Of a stretch of DNA of 60,542 bases, positions 16,262 to 25,187 are shown one piece after another (position 1 is the first letter of the stretch; the number at the start of each line of letters is the position of its first letter). Under the pieces are notes generated by a model. The model had not been told where the DNA came from, did no database searches, and saw nothing but the letters and a program-made list of their open reading frames with translations. This DNA comes from Brevundimonas sp. UBA7664 (GTDB lineage: Bacteria; Pseudomonadota; Alphaproteobacteria; Caulobacterales; Caulobacteraceae): positions 3,718 to 64,259 of the forward strand of contig NZ_DLHQ01000020.1 in the NCBI RefSeq assembly GCF_002483305.1, written 5' to 3'. A program made the position numbers and the translations under genes.

Positions 16262-18685
16262 TCACCCCCGCAGCGTCGCCCCCGCCTTGGCCCCCGCGGC
16301 GACGACCTTCGCCGACAGGGCCTCGATCTCGCCTTCGGTCAGGGTGGCCTCGACGGGCTGGAGCGTGACCTCAAGGGCCACCGACTTCATCCCCTCGGGC
16401 ACGCCCGCGCCACGATAGACGTCGAACACCGACACGCCCGCGATCAGGGCCTTGTCGGCGCCAGCGACAGCCCGGACCAGATCGCCCACGGCCTTGCCGT
16501 CCTCGACCACGAAGGCGAAGTCGCGGGTCAGGGGCATCAGATTGGCCAGACTGGCCGGACCGCGCGTCTTGGCCTTCGCGCCGCGCGGCTCGGGCACGGC
16601 GTCCAGCACGATCTCGAAGGCCAGCATCGGCCCGTCCGCGTCCAGCGCCTTGAGCACGCGCGGGTGCAGTGCCCCGAACTCGACCATGACGTTCTTCGGA
16701 CCCAGCTGCAGCCGGGCCGAACGGCCGGGATGCCACCAGTCGCGGTTCTGGCCCTGGGCCAGCTGCAACGAGGCGACGGGCGCACCCAGCGTCTCCAGCA
16801 GGGCCATCAGGTCGCCCTTGAGGCCGAACGGGGCGTCCTCCGGGGCGCCGCCCCAATGGCGCGCCGCGCGCGGGGCGATCAGGCCGGCGATGACGGTGCG
16901 CTGACCGTCCGGCTGGTCGTTCAGATAGATCGGGCCGATCTCGAACAGGGCGGCGTCCGGGTGGCCGCGCGCGGCGTTGCGCGCCGCCGCCTCGATCAGA
17001 TTGGGCAGGGCCGAGGGCCGCATGCAGTCCAGATCGGCCGCGATCGGATTTTCGACCCGCAGGGCGTCGTCGCCGCCGCCGAACAGGGCGGCCGTCGACT
17101 GTTTGGTGAAGGACCAGGTGACCGCCTCGGCGTAGCCCATGGCCGCCAGCGCCCGCCGGGCCAACCGCACCCGCGCCTGACGCGGGTTGAGCACGCCCTT
17201 CGACGGCGCGCCCAGATCGGGCAGGGGGGTAGAGGGCAGGGCGCCATAGCCCTCGATGCGGGCAACCTCCTCGACCAGATCGGCCGGGCCCTCGACGTCG
17301 CGGCGCCACGACGGCGGCGTCACGGTCCACGGGGCGCCACGCGCGACCTCGAAGCCGAGCCGGGTCAGGATCTCGGCGATGCGGTCGTCGTCCAGCGACA
17401 GGCCGGTGAGAGAGGCCACCCGCGCCGGATCAAAGGCGAAGGGCGCGGGATTGGCGGGCGCCTGGCCGGCCACCACCACCTCGGACGGCTCGCCGCCGCA
17501 CAGGTCGAGGATCATCCGGGTGGCCAGTTCGATCCCGGGCACGACGAAGGCCGGATCGACGCCGCGGGCGAACCGGTACTGGGCGTCGGAATTCAGCGAC
17601 AGGGTCCGGCCGGTCTGGGCCGTGACCAGCGGATCGAACCAGGCGCATTCGACGAAGACATCGACGGTCTCGTCCGAACAGCCGGTGGACTCCCCGCCCA
17701 TGACGCCGCCCAGGCCGATGGGCCGTTCGCCACCGGCGTCGGCGATCACGCACATGGCCGGGTCGACGGTATAGGTCTTGCCGTCGAGCGCGATCAGATG
17801 CTCGGGCTGGCCGCCTTCGTGCTCCGGCGTGTCTTTCGCCACCTGCCCGCCGCGCACCACCATCTCGCCGCCGACCAGCTTGGCCGCGTCATAGACGTGC
17901 AGGGGCCGGCAGCGGTCATAGGCGACCAGATTGGTCACATCGACCAGCCGGTTGATCGAGCGCAGGCCGATGGCCGTCAGCCGCCGCTGCAGCCACTCGG
18001 GCGAGGGGCCGTTCTTCACGCCCCGGATCAGCCGCCCGGCGAACACCGGGCACATGTCCGGCGCATCGATCCGCACGGTGATCGGCGCGGGGAAGGTCCC
18101 GGGGACCGGCTGGACCGAGGGCGTCTGCAACTGGCCGAGGCCGGCCGCCGCCAGGTCGCGCGCGATACCCGCCACGCCCAGCCAGTCAGGCCGGTTGGGG
18201 GTCACCTCGAAATCGATCACCGGCTCGGCGCCGAACACGCCCGCCGCCGGGGTTCCCACTGTCAGGTCGTCGGCCAGTTCGAGGATGCCGTCGCTGTCGC
18301 CGGCCAGCTCAAGCTCCGAGGCCGAGCACAGCATGCCGTGCGAGACCACGCCGCGCACCGGCTTCTCGACCAGGGTCACGCCCAGACCGGGCACGAAGGC
18401 GCCGATGGGCGCATAGATGGTGGTCAGGCCCGCGCGCGCATTGGGCGCGCCGCAGACGATCTCCTTCGGCCCGTCGACCGTATCGACCTGGCAGACCCGC
18501 AGCCGGTCGGCGTTGGGATGCTGTTCAGCCGAGACGATCCGGGCCACGGTGAAGGGCGCCAGGCGGGCGATCGGATCGTGGACGTCCTCGACCTCCAGCC
18601 CGGCCATGGTCATGGCCTCGGCCACGGTGGCGACGTCGGCCTCCGTGTCGAGATGGTCCTTCAGCCAGGAGAGGGTGAATTTCAC
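16262..18685 (-). CDS. pheT: Phenylalanyl-tRNA synthetase beta subunit
   Basis: 807 residues from GTG 18685. MKFTLSWLKDHLDTEADV opens a tRNA-binding/EMAP-like domain (about 40-150), then B3/B4 editing, B5 and a C-terminal anticodon-binding FDX domain (about 710-807, LANLMPLTRDFAFVVEDG). It pairs with PheS as alpha2-beta2 to charge tRNA-Phe. GTG overlaps the stop of the preceding small gene (GTGA), indicating coupling. Length is normal for the family. Confidence 0.96.
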   Translation of the reverse strand: MKFTLSWLKDHLDTEADVATVAEAMTMAGLEVEDVHDPIARLAPFTVARIVSAEQHPNADRLRVCQVDTVDGPKEIVCGAPNARAGLTTIYAPIGAFVPGLGVTLVEKPVRGVVSHGMLCSASELELAGDSDGILELADDLTVGTPAAGVFGAEPVIDFEVTPNRPDWLGVAGIARDLAAAGLGQLQTPSVQPVPGTFPAPITVRIDAPDMCPVFAGRLIRGVKNGPSPEWLQRRLTAIGLRSINRLVDVTNLVAYDRCRPLHVYDAAKLVGGEMVVRGGQVAKDTPEHEGGQPEHLIALDGKTYTVDPAMCVIADAGGERPIGLGGVMGGESTGCSDETVDVFVECAWFDPLVTAQTGRTLSLNSDAQYRFARGVDPAFVVPGIELATRMILDLCGGEPSEVVVAGQAPANPAPFAFDPARVASLTGLSLDDDRIAEILTRLGFEVARGAPWTVTPPSWRRDVEGPADLVEEVARIEGYGALPSTPLPDLGAPSKGVLNPRQARVRLARRALAAMGYAEAVTWSFTKQSTAALFGGGDDALRVENPIAADLDCMRPSALPNLIEAAARNAARGHPDAALFEIGPIYLNDQPDGQRTVIAGLIAPRAARHWGGAPEDAPFGLKGDLMALLETLGAPVASLQLAQGQNRDWWHPGRSARLQLGPKNVMVEFGALHPRVLKALDADGPMLAFEIVLDAVPEPRGAKAKTRGPASLANLMPLTRDFAFVVEDGKAVGDLVRAVAGADKALIAGVSVFDVYRGAGVPEGMKSVALEVTLQPVEATLTEGEIEALSAKVVAAGAKAGATLRG

Positions 18686-19086
18686 GCGGCGCCGCCCTTG
18701 GCCCCGGACAGCTGGGCCACGAAGCCGTCGACGAACGCATCATCCCCGGCGATTCCGACGCCCAGGAAGACGCAGTTCTCGAACACGCAGCCGTGCAGCG
18801 CGATCGCGCCCGTGACCATCGGGCCGGCGGCGCGGAGGAACAGGTTGCGGATCTCCCCGTGAACCTGACCCAGATTGCTGTCCCTGAACTGCGTGTCCAC
18901 GCTCGGCAGGATGACGGCCGGCCCGCGGATGGCGCAGTCGATGAACCGCACGCCGTTCAGTTCGGGCTTGCGTCCGGCGTCCAGCAACAGATCCGCCAGA
19001 CGCGCGATCGGCACCGCCACATTGCGGAACTCGGTGCGGTCGATCGCGTCGGCGGGCATGGGAGTGAGAGCGTTCGGGTCAAACAT
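18682..19086 (-). CDS. Unrecognised 134-residue protein between pheS and pheT
   Basis: 134 residues, with no signal peptide or membrane helix. It has a run of short beta-like segments (GVRFIDCAIRGPAVILPSVD, DSNLGQVHGEIRNLFL, GAIALHGCVFENCVFLGVGIAG) that look like a degenerate pentapeptide or beta-helix fold, but I cannot assign a family. It begins 8 bases after the pheS stop and overlaps pheT by four bases, so it is in the pheST operon. Codon use resembles its neighbours. It may be a structural or regulatory accessory, or an unrelated passenger. Confidence 0.75.
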   Translation of the reverse strand: MFDPNALTPMPADAIDRTEFRNVAVPIARLADLLLDAGRKPELNGVRFIDCAIRGPAVILPSVDTQFRDSNLGQVHGEIRNLFLRAAGPMVTGAIALHGCVFENCVFLGVGIAGDDAFVDGFVAQLSGAKGGAA

Positions 19087-19094
19087 GTCAGGTC

Positions 19095-20171
19095 TCAGCT
19101 AAGGCCGCTGGCGGGGTTGGGCGCGGCGAAGGGGGAAAAGCCGTAGTGGGCCAGCCACCGGGTGTCGGCGTCGAACATCGGGCGCAGGTCGGGGATGCCG
19201 TATTTCAGCATGGCCAGACGATCCACGCCCATGCCGAAGGCGAAGCCCTGGTATTCGTCGGGATCGATGCCGCAGTTCCGCAGCACGTTCGGATGCACCA
19301 TGCCGCAGCCCAGGATCTCCATCCAGCTGTCGCCCTGGTTCAGTTTCAGCTCCCCACCCGAGCGGTCGCAGCGGATGTCCATCTCGGCCGATGGCTCGGT
19401 GAAGGGAAAATGGTGCGGCCGGAACCGGGCGTCGACGTCGTCCACCTCGAAGAAGCGGGCGACGAAGGTTTCCAGCGTCCACTTCAGATGGCCCATGTGG
19501 ATGTCGCGGTCGATCACCAGCCCCTCGACCTGATGGAACATCGGCGTGTGGGTGGCGTCCGAGTCCTTCCGGAAGGTCCGGCCCGGCGCGATGATCCGGA
19601 TCGGCGGCTTCTGGGTCATCATGGTCCGCACCTGCACCGGACTGGTGTGGGTGCGCAGCACCTTGCGCTCGCCGGTCTCGGGATCGGGCCGCAGGAAGAA
19701 GGTGTCGTGCATCTCCCGCGCCGGATGTTTGGGCGGGAAATTCAGGGCGGTGAAATTGTGGAAATCGTCCTCGATGTCCGGCCCCTCGGCGACGGCGAAG
19801 CCCATGTCGGCGAAGACGGCGATCATTTCGTCCATCACCTGCATGGTCGGATGCACCGAGCCGGCGCGGCGCGGCCGCGAGGGCAGGGTCAGATCGACAT
19901 GTTCGGCTCTGAGGCGGACGTCCAGCTCGGCGGTCTCCAGCTCGGCCTTGCGGGCGGCCAGGGCGGACGAGACCCGGTCGCGCAGGCCGTTGATCATCGG
20001 CCCCTGTTCGCGGCGCTCGTCGGGCGACAGGGACCCCATGCCCTTGAGCAGCCCGGAAATGGAGCCGGACTTGCCGAGGGCCGCCACGCGCAGCTCCTCG
20101 ACCGCCGCGGCGGTCTCCGCGCCACCGATGGCGTTGATCAGGTCGAGTTCGAGTTGGGCGAGATCGGTCAT
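19095..20171 (-). CDS. pheS: Phenylalanyl-tRNA synthetase alpha subunit
   Basis: 358 residues. An N-terminal coiled-coil (about 1-95) precedes the class II catalytic core: motif 1 region HPTMQVMDEMIAVFADMGF, motif 2 with HTSPVQVRTM and RIIAPGRTFRKDSDATHTPMFHQVEG, and motif 3 GFAFGMGVDRLAMLKYGIPDLR. It starts 87 bases after the end of rplT, behind a strong terminator, so pheS probably has its own promoter within 20172-20205 or depends on read-through. Confidence 0.97.
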   Translation of the reverse strand: MTDLAQLELDLINAIGGAETAAAVEELRVAALGKSGSISGLLKGMGSLSPDERREQGPMINGLRDRVSSALAARKAELETAELDVRLRAEHVDLTLPSRPRRAGSVHPTMQVMDEMIAVFADMGFAVAEGPDIEDDFHNFTALNFPPKHPAREMHDTFFLRPDPETGERKVLRTHTSPVQVRTMMTQKPPIRIIAPGRTFRKDSDATHTPMFHQVEGLVIDRDIHMGHLKWTLETFVARFFEVDDVDARFRPHHFPFTEPSAEMDIRCDRSGGELKLNQGDSWMEILGCGMVHPNVLRNCGIDPDEYQGFAFGMGVDRLAMLKYGIPDLRPMFDADTRWLAHYGFSPFAAPNPASGLS

Positions 20172-20205
20172 GCTGGGGTTCGTCTAGCGGGTGCGGCGCA
20201 AAGCA

Positions 20206-20237
20206 AAAAGCCCTCCGGCGCGAACCGGAGGGCTTTT
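20206..20237 (-). terminator. Terminator after rplT
   Basis: AAAAGCCCTCCGG (20206-20218) and CCGGAGGGCTTTT (20225-20237) form a perfect 13-bp stem with a 6-base loop. Read on the minus strand it ends in a U-rich run, so it ends the rpmI-rplT transcript before pheS. Confidence 0.9.
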
Positions 20238-20258
20238 GCGTCTTCCGTTGCCGGAAAA

Positions 20259-20615
20259 TCAGGCCTTGAGGGCGTCCCGGACCTTGTCGGCCACGGCCTT
20301 GAAGGCGACTTCGTCGGCGGCCATCGAGGCCAGGACCTTGCGGTCCAGCTCGATCCCGGCTTCGCCGAGGCCGTGCATGAACTGCGAATAGGTGAAGCCT
20401 TCCAGACGCGCGGCGGCGTTGATGCGCTGGATCCACAGGGCGCGGAACGAGCGCTTCTTGTTGCGGCGGTCGCGGTAGGCGTATTGCCCGGCGCGATCGA
20501 CCGCGGCCTTGGCGGTGCGGATGGTGTTCTTGCGGCGGCCGTAGAAACCCTTGGCCTGCTTGAGAACCTTCTTGTGTCTGGCGTGGGAAACTACGCCGCG
20601 TTTGACGCGAGCCAT
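20259..20615 (-). CDS. rplT: Ribosomal protein L20
   Basis: 118 residues, normal length. MARVKRGVVSHARHKKVLKQAKGF, then GRRKNTIRTAKAAVDRAGQYAYRDRRNKKR, is the L20 signature; the basic N-terminus binds 23S rRNA in the large subunit. In enteric bacteria L20 also represses its own operon by binding the leader. Here a candidate leader hairpin lies upstream of rpmI (20939-20973). It is co-transcribed with rpmI, 54 bases upstream. Confidence 0.97.
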   Translation of the reverse strand: MARVKRGVVSHARHKKVLKQAKGFYGRRKNTIRTAKAAVDRAGQYAYRDRRNKKRSFRALWIQRINAAARLEGFTYSQFMHGLGEAGIELDRKVLASMAADEVAFKAVADKVRDALKA

Positions 20616-20669
20616 GTCGCTATCCTTTCAAATTCTATGGGAAAATCAGGTCGTCGATGCGCGCGCCGA

Positions 20670-20867
20670 TCAGGCGTACGGCATGTAGGACTTGATCTTC
20701 TTGGCGTCGGCGTCGGCCATGACCGAGGTGCCGCGGTTCTGGCGGATGTATTTGCTGTTGTGGCTGATCAAGCGGTGCCGCTTGCCTGCCACGCCGGCCT
20801 TGACCTTGCCAGTCGCCGTGAATTTGAAGCGCTTCTTGGCGCCAGACTTTGTCTTCAGTTTGGGCAT
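20670..20867 (-). CDS. rpmI: Ribosomal protein L35
   Basis: 65 residues from ATG 20867 (MPKLKTKSGAKKRFKFTATG). An in-frame GTG two codons upstream (20873) is possible, but the ATG gives the family N-terminus and has GAGAG a suitable distance ahead. The Lys/Arg-rich body HRLISHNSKYIRQNRG is typical. It is a large-subunit protein and the first gene of the rpmI-rplT unit, which here is separated from infC by an MFS gene and a peptidase gene. Confidence 0.95.
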   Translation of the reverse strand: MPKLKTKSGAKKRFKFTATGKVKAGVAGKRHRLISHNSKYIRQNRGTSVMADADAKKIKSYMPYA

Positions 20868-20938
20868 TTTCACTCTCTTTTTGAGTGGGTTGCCGGTTCT
20901 TCGGGCCTTTGGAGCCGTCGGATTGGAAACCCTGATGA

Positions 20939-20973
20939 GAACCGCCCAGGCATGCCTGTTAGCCCGGCGGTTC
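20939..20973 (-). promoter_or_regulatory. Hairpin upstream of rpmI, candidate L20 leader
   Basis: GAACCGCC (20939-20946) and GGCGGTTC (20966-20973) form an 8-bp stem. The loop contains the 12-base palindrome CAGGCATGCCTG (20947-20958). The element lies 72 bases upstream of the rpmI start and 55 after the MFS stop. It could be the terminator of the MFS gene or a regulatory leader. Confidence 0.5.
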
Positions 20974-21027
20974 GGTACGCGAAGGCGCGGCTTCTAGGCC
21001 AGCCAGCACGGGAAAGCAAGGCCGACG

Positions 21028-22278
21028 CTAGGCGGCCACGATGGGAGCCGCGCCGGCCTGTCGCCTGCGGAAGGCCTTTCCGGCGTTGATCGCCATCATC
21101 GCCGCGGGAATGGTCAGCGCCGCGCCGATCAGATACGGCCAGTCATGGCCCACGCCCGAGAACAGGGCGCCCGCCGCCATCGGGCCGAAGATCCGTGCGG
21201 CCGAACTGGCGGCCATGTTCAGCCCCAGCATCGCGCCCTGCCGGTCCGGGTCGACCGAACGCGAGATCAGGGATGAGATATTGGGCATGGTCACCGCCAT
21301 GCCGAACGCCCCGGCCGCCATGATCACCGGCACCAGATAGTCGGCGTCGGGCAGCAGGCGGCTGGCGACCACCTGGCCGATCAGGCCGGCGCCGAAAACC
21401 AGGCAGCCGACGGCAAGCACCCGCGCCTCGCCGAAGCGCCGGGCCAGCCGTCCGGCCAGAAAGCCCTGGCAGATGACCGAGACCACCCCCACCGCCATGA
21501 AGCTGAGGCCGACCTCGCGCGCGCCCCAGCCGTAGCGCGCCTCGGTCCAGAAGCCGAAGGTCGACTCCATGCCCGAGAAGCCGGCCATATAGATCAGGGT
21601 GACCAGCAGCACGCGCGACACCACCGGATTGGCCACGGCGTCATGCACGCCACCGAGGAAAGGCGGGCGCGCCGCGGCGGGATCGGCGCGGACCCGGCTT
21701 TCCTTCAGCAGCACGGCGATGCCGATGGCGGCGAGACCGCACAGGCCGGCGGCCACGAAGATGGGCAGCTGATAGCCCAGGGCGCCGAGGTCCGGCCGGG
21801 TCAGCAGGCCGCCCAGCGCCGGCCCGACGATGAAGCCCAGGCCGAAGGCTGCGCCGATCAGCCCCATCCGGCCGGCGCGCTGCTCGGGGGGCGTCACGTC
21901 CGCGACATAGCCCTGGACGGTCGAGATATTGCCGGCGCCCAGGCCGGTGAACAGCCGCACCGCGATGGCCAGCCAGATGTTCGGCACGAAGGCCAGCGCC
22001 AGATAGCCCAGCGCGTTGGCCACGATGGTGATCAGCAGCACCGGCTTGCGGCCGATCCGGTCCGACAGTCGGCCCCAGAAGGGTTCGGCGACGAACTGGC
22101 CCAGCGAATAGGCCGAGAACATCAGCGCCACCTGCCACGGCGGGGCGTCCAGCGTCTGGCCGTAGAAGGGCAGCAGCGGAATGACGATGCCGAAGCCGAC
22201 CAGGTTGATGAACACCACCCCGAACAGCACGAACAGCGCCGAGCGCGACGGAGGCGGGGGCAGGGCGGCTGAGGTCAC
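21028..22278 (-). CDS. MFS efflux transporter, TetA-like
   Basis: 416 residues from GTG 22278, about 12 hydrophobic segments. The loop 2-3 motif GRLSDRIGRKPVLL (MFS motif A) and GYVADVTPPEQRAGRMGLIGAAFGLGFIVGPALGG (motif C, drug/H+ antiporter type) place it near the TCR/Bcr/tetracycline-efflux group. Substrate is not predictable from this. It lies within the region between infC and rpmI on the same strand. Confidence 0.9.
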   Translation of the reverse strand: MTSAALPPPPSRSALFVLFGVVFINLVGFGIVIPLLPFYGQTLDAPPWQVALMFSAYSLGQFVAEPFWGRLSDRIGRKPVLLITIVANALGYLALAFVPNIWLAIAVRLFTGLGAGNISTVQGYVADVTPPEQRAGRMGLIGAAFGLGFIVGPALGGLLTRPDLGALGYQLPIFVAAGLCGLAAIGIAVLLKESRVRADPAAARPPFLGGVHDAVANPVVSRVLLVTLIYMAGFSGMESTFGFWTEARYGWGAREVGLSFMAVGVVSVICQGFLAGRLARRFGEARVLAVGCLVFGAGLIGQVVASRLLPDADYLVPVIMAAGAFGMAVTMPNISSLISRSVDPDRQGAMLGLNMAASSAARIFGPMAAGALFSGVGHDWPYLIGAALTIPAAMMAINAGKAFRRRQAGAAPIVAA

Positions 22279-22409
22279 GGGGCGTTACTCGGGCGGGAGG
22301 CGGCCCCTGTTTGAGTCAGATCGGGCGGGGGCGCAAGGCGAAGCTGACAAGGGGGGCGCGCCCCGACCGTCGCCGCTGACGCCGCACGACGTGGGGATGC
22401 CGGCTTCGG

Positions 22410-24407
22410 TCAGTCCGCCCGGCCCGGCGGATTGTTCGCCTCGAGGAAACGCACAGTCTCGGTCAGCATCTGGCGGCGCGTCTCGGATCGCGACAGCCAA
22501 TGATCCTCGCCGGGCAATTCCACGAACTCGACGGACTTGCCGGCCCGACGCAGGGCGTCGGCCATGACCCGGCTCTGTTCGATGGGCACCACCGTATCGT
22601 CCCGGCCGTGGATCAACAGCAGCGGGCTGTCGACCGAGGCCGCGAGATAGGCCGGGGACAGGTCGTCCAGGGTCCGGTCGTTCAGCCGCTCCGCCCCCAT
22701 GAACCGGTTCCAGTAGCGTACGGTCTGGCTGTCTCTGTAGCGCTCCTGCCGCGCCTCCCGGTTGACCATGCGGCGCAGGTCCGAGACGCCGCCGACGGAA
22801 ACGCCGCAGCGATAGACGTCGCGGTCGAGGGTCAGACCCGCCATCGCCGCATAGCCGCCGTAGCTGGCGCCGACGATGCAGACACGGGCAGGGTCGATGG
22901 CGCCCTCGGCCGCCAGCCAGCGCACGCCGTCGGACAGGTCCGTCTGCATCTTGCGGCCCCATTCGCCATAGCCCGCCTCGAGGAAGTCGCGGCCGTAGCC
23001 GGTCGAGCCGCGGAAATTGGCCTGCAGCACCGCATAGCCGCGCGAGGCCAGCGCCTGGGCCCACCAGTCGAATCCCGCCACGTCACGGGACGCCGGTCCC
23101 CCGTGCGCCAGCACCACCAGCGGCAGGCCGGAAGGCTCGGCGACGCCCGGCGGCAGGGTCAGATAGCCGGAAATCTCCAGCCCGTCCGCGGCGGTGTAGG
23201 TGATGGGGCGAACGGCGCCCACCTGCCCGGGCGTAATGGCGGGATAGGCGTCCGCCAGTATCCCGGCGGCGCCCTGATCGAAATCGACCAGCAGATACTG
23301 ACCCGCCTCGCCCGTGTCGGTGAAGACGACGACCCGGCTCAGGGCGTCGTTCCACGACGCCGGTATCGGGGCCTTGTTTTCAAAGGCCCGTTCGACGGTC
23401 TGCCACCGCCGTGCGGCCAGCGGGTCGAGAAACTCGTACCGGAGACCATCCTCTTCGGTGCGGCCGCCGCCCATCAGCAGGCGGGTTTGCGGATGATGCA
23501 CCAGAAAGTCGGGGTGGTGCTCGAACGGCAGACGGCTCCATTCGCCGGTGTCGACATCGACCTCGAACAGGATGTCCGAATCCCCGGACCGCTCATCTTC
23601 CGACGCGAGGTCCGGCCGATCGGCGCCGATGACGATGGTGCGGGGGGTGCGGCCCAGGCCGTGGAAGGCCGGCGTGTCCACCGGCGCGTCGACCGCCCAG
23701 ACCTCACGATGGCCCTGGCCGTCGGGCAGGCGCAACGACCAGCGGCCGGTGCGCTCGTCATAGCGCGACAGGGCGATGACCCTGCCTTCGTCGTCCAGGA
23801 TATAGTCGTCGGTCGTGCGGTCCATATAGGCCACCGAGCGCCCGCGCCCGGTTCTCAGGTCGATGCGGTGCAGATTGATCTGCTCGCTCGAGACGCTGAC
23901 GGCGCGCACGAACACGGTGTCGCCGTCGCTGGTGTTCCGGACCGAGGCCGGGCCATAGAGAACCGCCAGAACCTCCGGCGTGCGGTCCAGCACCTGGACG
24001 ACCCTCTGGCTCTCGAGGTCGAGCACCTGGCCGAAGAACAGTTCCATCCGCGGCACGCCCAGCGAGGCGATGTTGCGCGTTTGCGAGCTGACCACCAGGA
24101 CCCGGCCCTCGCCGATCCAGCGCAGGTCACGCACCTTGCTGATGCTGACATCGCCGACGAAGAGGTCCTCGCCAGTCGCGAGCCGGGTGACCACGACGGA
24201 ACGCGTTTCGCCCGTGACCGTGATGCGGGCGATCAGTTCGCCGCTGGGCGACAGCTGAATCAGTTCGATGGCGGGGGTGGCGCCATAGGCCTCAAGGGGC
24301 GCTGATTGGGGAACCGGTGTCTGGGCCCATGCGCCGGCGTTTCCCACGTAACCCAACGCGGCGACCGCGAGGGCGAACGCCATCATCCTTGACTTGAACA
24401 CGCGCAC
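22410..24407 (-). CDS. S9-family (prolyl oligopeptidase/acylaminoacyl-type) secreted peptidase
   Basis: 665 residues from GTG 24407 (an in-frame GTG at 24401 is equally plausible). A Sec signal peptide of about 29 residues ends near AWAQ. The N-terminal half (about 40-390) is a beta-propeller; the C-terminal half is an alpha/beta hydrolase with nucleophile Ser515 in GASYGGYAAM, an Asp in HGRDDTVVP and a His in GEDHWLS near residue 630. Likely periplasmic peptide hydrolysis. It is downstream of infC but separated by a terminator. Confidence 0.92.
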   Translation of the reverse strand: MRVFKSRMMAFALAVAALGYVGNAGAWAQTPVPQSAPLEAYGATPAIELIQLSPSGELIARITVTGETRSVVVTRLATGEDLFVGDVSISKVRDLRWIGEGRVLVVSSQTRNIASLGVPRMELFFGQVLDLESQRVVQVLDRTPEVLAVLYGPASVRNTSDGDTVFVRAVSVSSEQINLHRIDLRTGRGRSVAYMDRTTDDYILDDEGRVIALSRYDERTGRWSLRLPDGQGHREVWAVDAPVDTPAFHGLGRTPRTIVIGADRPDLASEDERSGDSDILFEVDVDTGEWSRLPFEHHPDFLVHHPQTRLLMGGGRTEEDGLRYEFLDPLAARRWQTVERAFENKAPIPASWNDALSRVVVFTDTGEAGQYLLVDFDQGAAGILADAYPAITPGQVGAVRPITYTAADGLEISGYLTLPPGVAEPSGLPLVVLAHGGPASRDVAGFDWWAQALASRGYAVLQANFRGSTGYGRDFLEAGYGEWGRKMQTDLSDGVRWLAAEGAIDPARVCIVGASYGGYAAMAGLTLDRDVYRCGVSVGGVSDLRRMVNREARQERYRDSQTVRYWNRFMGAERLNDRTLDDLSPAYLAASVDSPLLLIHGRDDTVVPIEQSRVMADALRRAGKSVEFVELPGEDHWLSRSETRRQMLTETVRFLEANNPPGRAD

Positions 24408-24485
24408 TGTCTCCCCCTTGGCGAGTATCCTTCTCCCCCGCCATGCGCCCCGGTTTCAAGGGGCGCGACCGGCGCGACAAAAAGA

Positions 24486-24514
24486 AAAGCCCCGACCGGG
24501 TCGGTCGGGGCTTT
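24486..24514 (-). terminator. Terminator after infC
   Basis: AAAGCCCCGACC (24486-24497) pairs with GGTCGGGGCTTT (24503-24514), 12 bp with a 5-base loop. Minus-strand RNA continues in a U-rich run. It separates infC from the peptidase gene. Confidence 0.92.
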
Positions 24515-24542
24515 CTGGATCAGGCGATGGACGGCGTCGGGC

Positions 24543-25076
24543 CTATTTCGGGGCCAGGATCATGATCATCTGGCGGCCTTCCATACGCGGCGCGTATTCG
24601 ACCTTGGCGATTTCCTCGAAATCGGCCTGCACCTTGTTGAGCAGCTTCATGCCCAGTTCCGGGTGGGCCATCTCGCGGCCGCGGAAGCGCAGCGTCACCT
24701 TGACCTTGTCGCCCTCGTCGAAGAAGCGGTGCATGGCCTTGGCCTTCACCTCATAGTCGTGGACGTCGATGTTGGGACGCAGCTTGATCTCTTTCAGCTC
24801 GACGACCTTCTGACGCTTGCGCGCCTCGGCCTTCTTCTTCTGCTCCTGGAAGCGGAATTTGCCGTAGTCGAGGATCTTGCAGACCGGCGGCTCTGACGTG
24901 GAGACGATCTGAACCAGGTCCATGCCGGCCTCTTCGGCGGCTTCCAGCGCGGCTGACGTCGGCATGACGCCCTGTTTCTCGCCGTTCTGGTCAATGAGCA
25001 GAACGCGCGGCGCGCGGATATCTTGGTTCATGGGCGGCCCGTCCTTGACGGGCGGCTGGTTCATCGGACGGCGAAT
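24543..25076 (-). CDS. infC: Translation initiation factor IF-3, probable AUU start
   Basis: Usually called from ATG 25064 (173 residues), but ATT at 25074-25076 adds four codons that give the conserved alphaproteobacterial start MRRP, followed by MNQPPVKDGPPMNQDIRAPRV. AAGGA lies about 10 bases before ATT, and no AGG-type site is equally placed for the ATG, because the sequence just upstream of it is that RRP coding run. IF-3 monitors start codons and represses its own message through a non-canonical AUU in enteric bacteria. The rest (VLLIDQNGEKQGV, EPPVCKILDYGKF, LRPNIDVHDYEVK, GREMAHPELGMKLL) is fully typical. Monocistronic. Confidence 0.9.
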   Translation of the reverse strand: MRRPMNQPPVKDGPPMNQDIRAPRVLLIDQNGEKQGVMPTSAALEAAEEAGMDLVQIVSTSEPPVCKILDYGKFRFQEQKKKAEARKRQKVVELKEIKLRPNIDVHDYEVKAKAMHRFFDEGDKVKVTLRFRGREMAHPELGMKLLNKVQADFEEIAKVEYAPRMEGRQMIMILAPK

Positions 25077-25187
25077 GAGCGTCGGTTCCTTGTGTGGAAG
25101 AAGGGTCGGAGGTCGGACGAGGATGAGCCCGCGACGGATCGCGGCGTTCCCCTTATGGGGCCTATATGACCGCGAAAGCCCCCGTCT

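Noticed and set aside
16664..18862. 732-residue plus-strand frame over pheT
   Set aside because: Shadow of pheT; composition is that of antisense sequence in GC-rich DNA.
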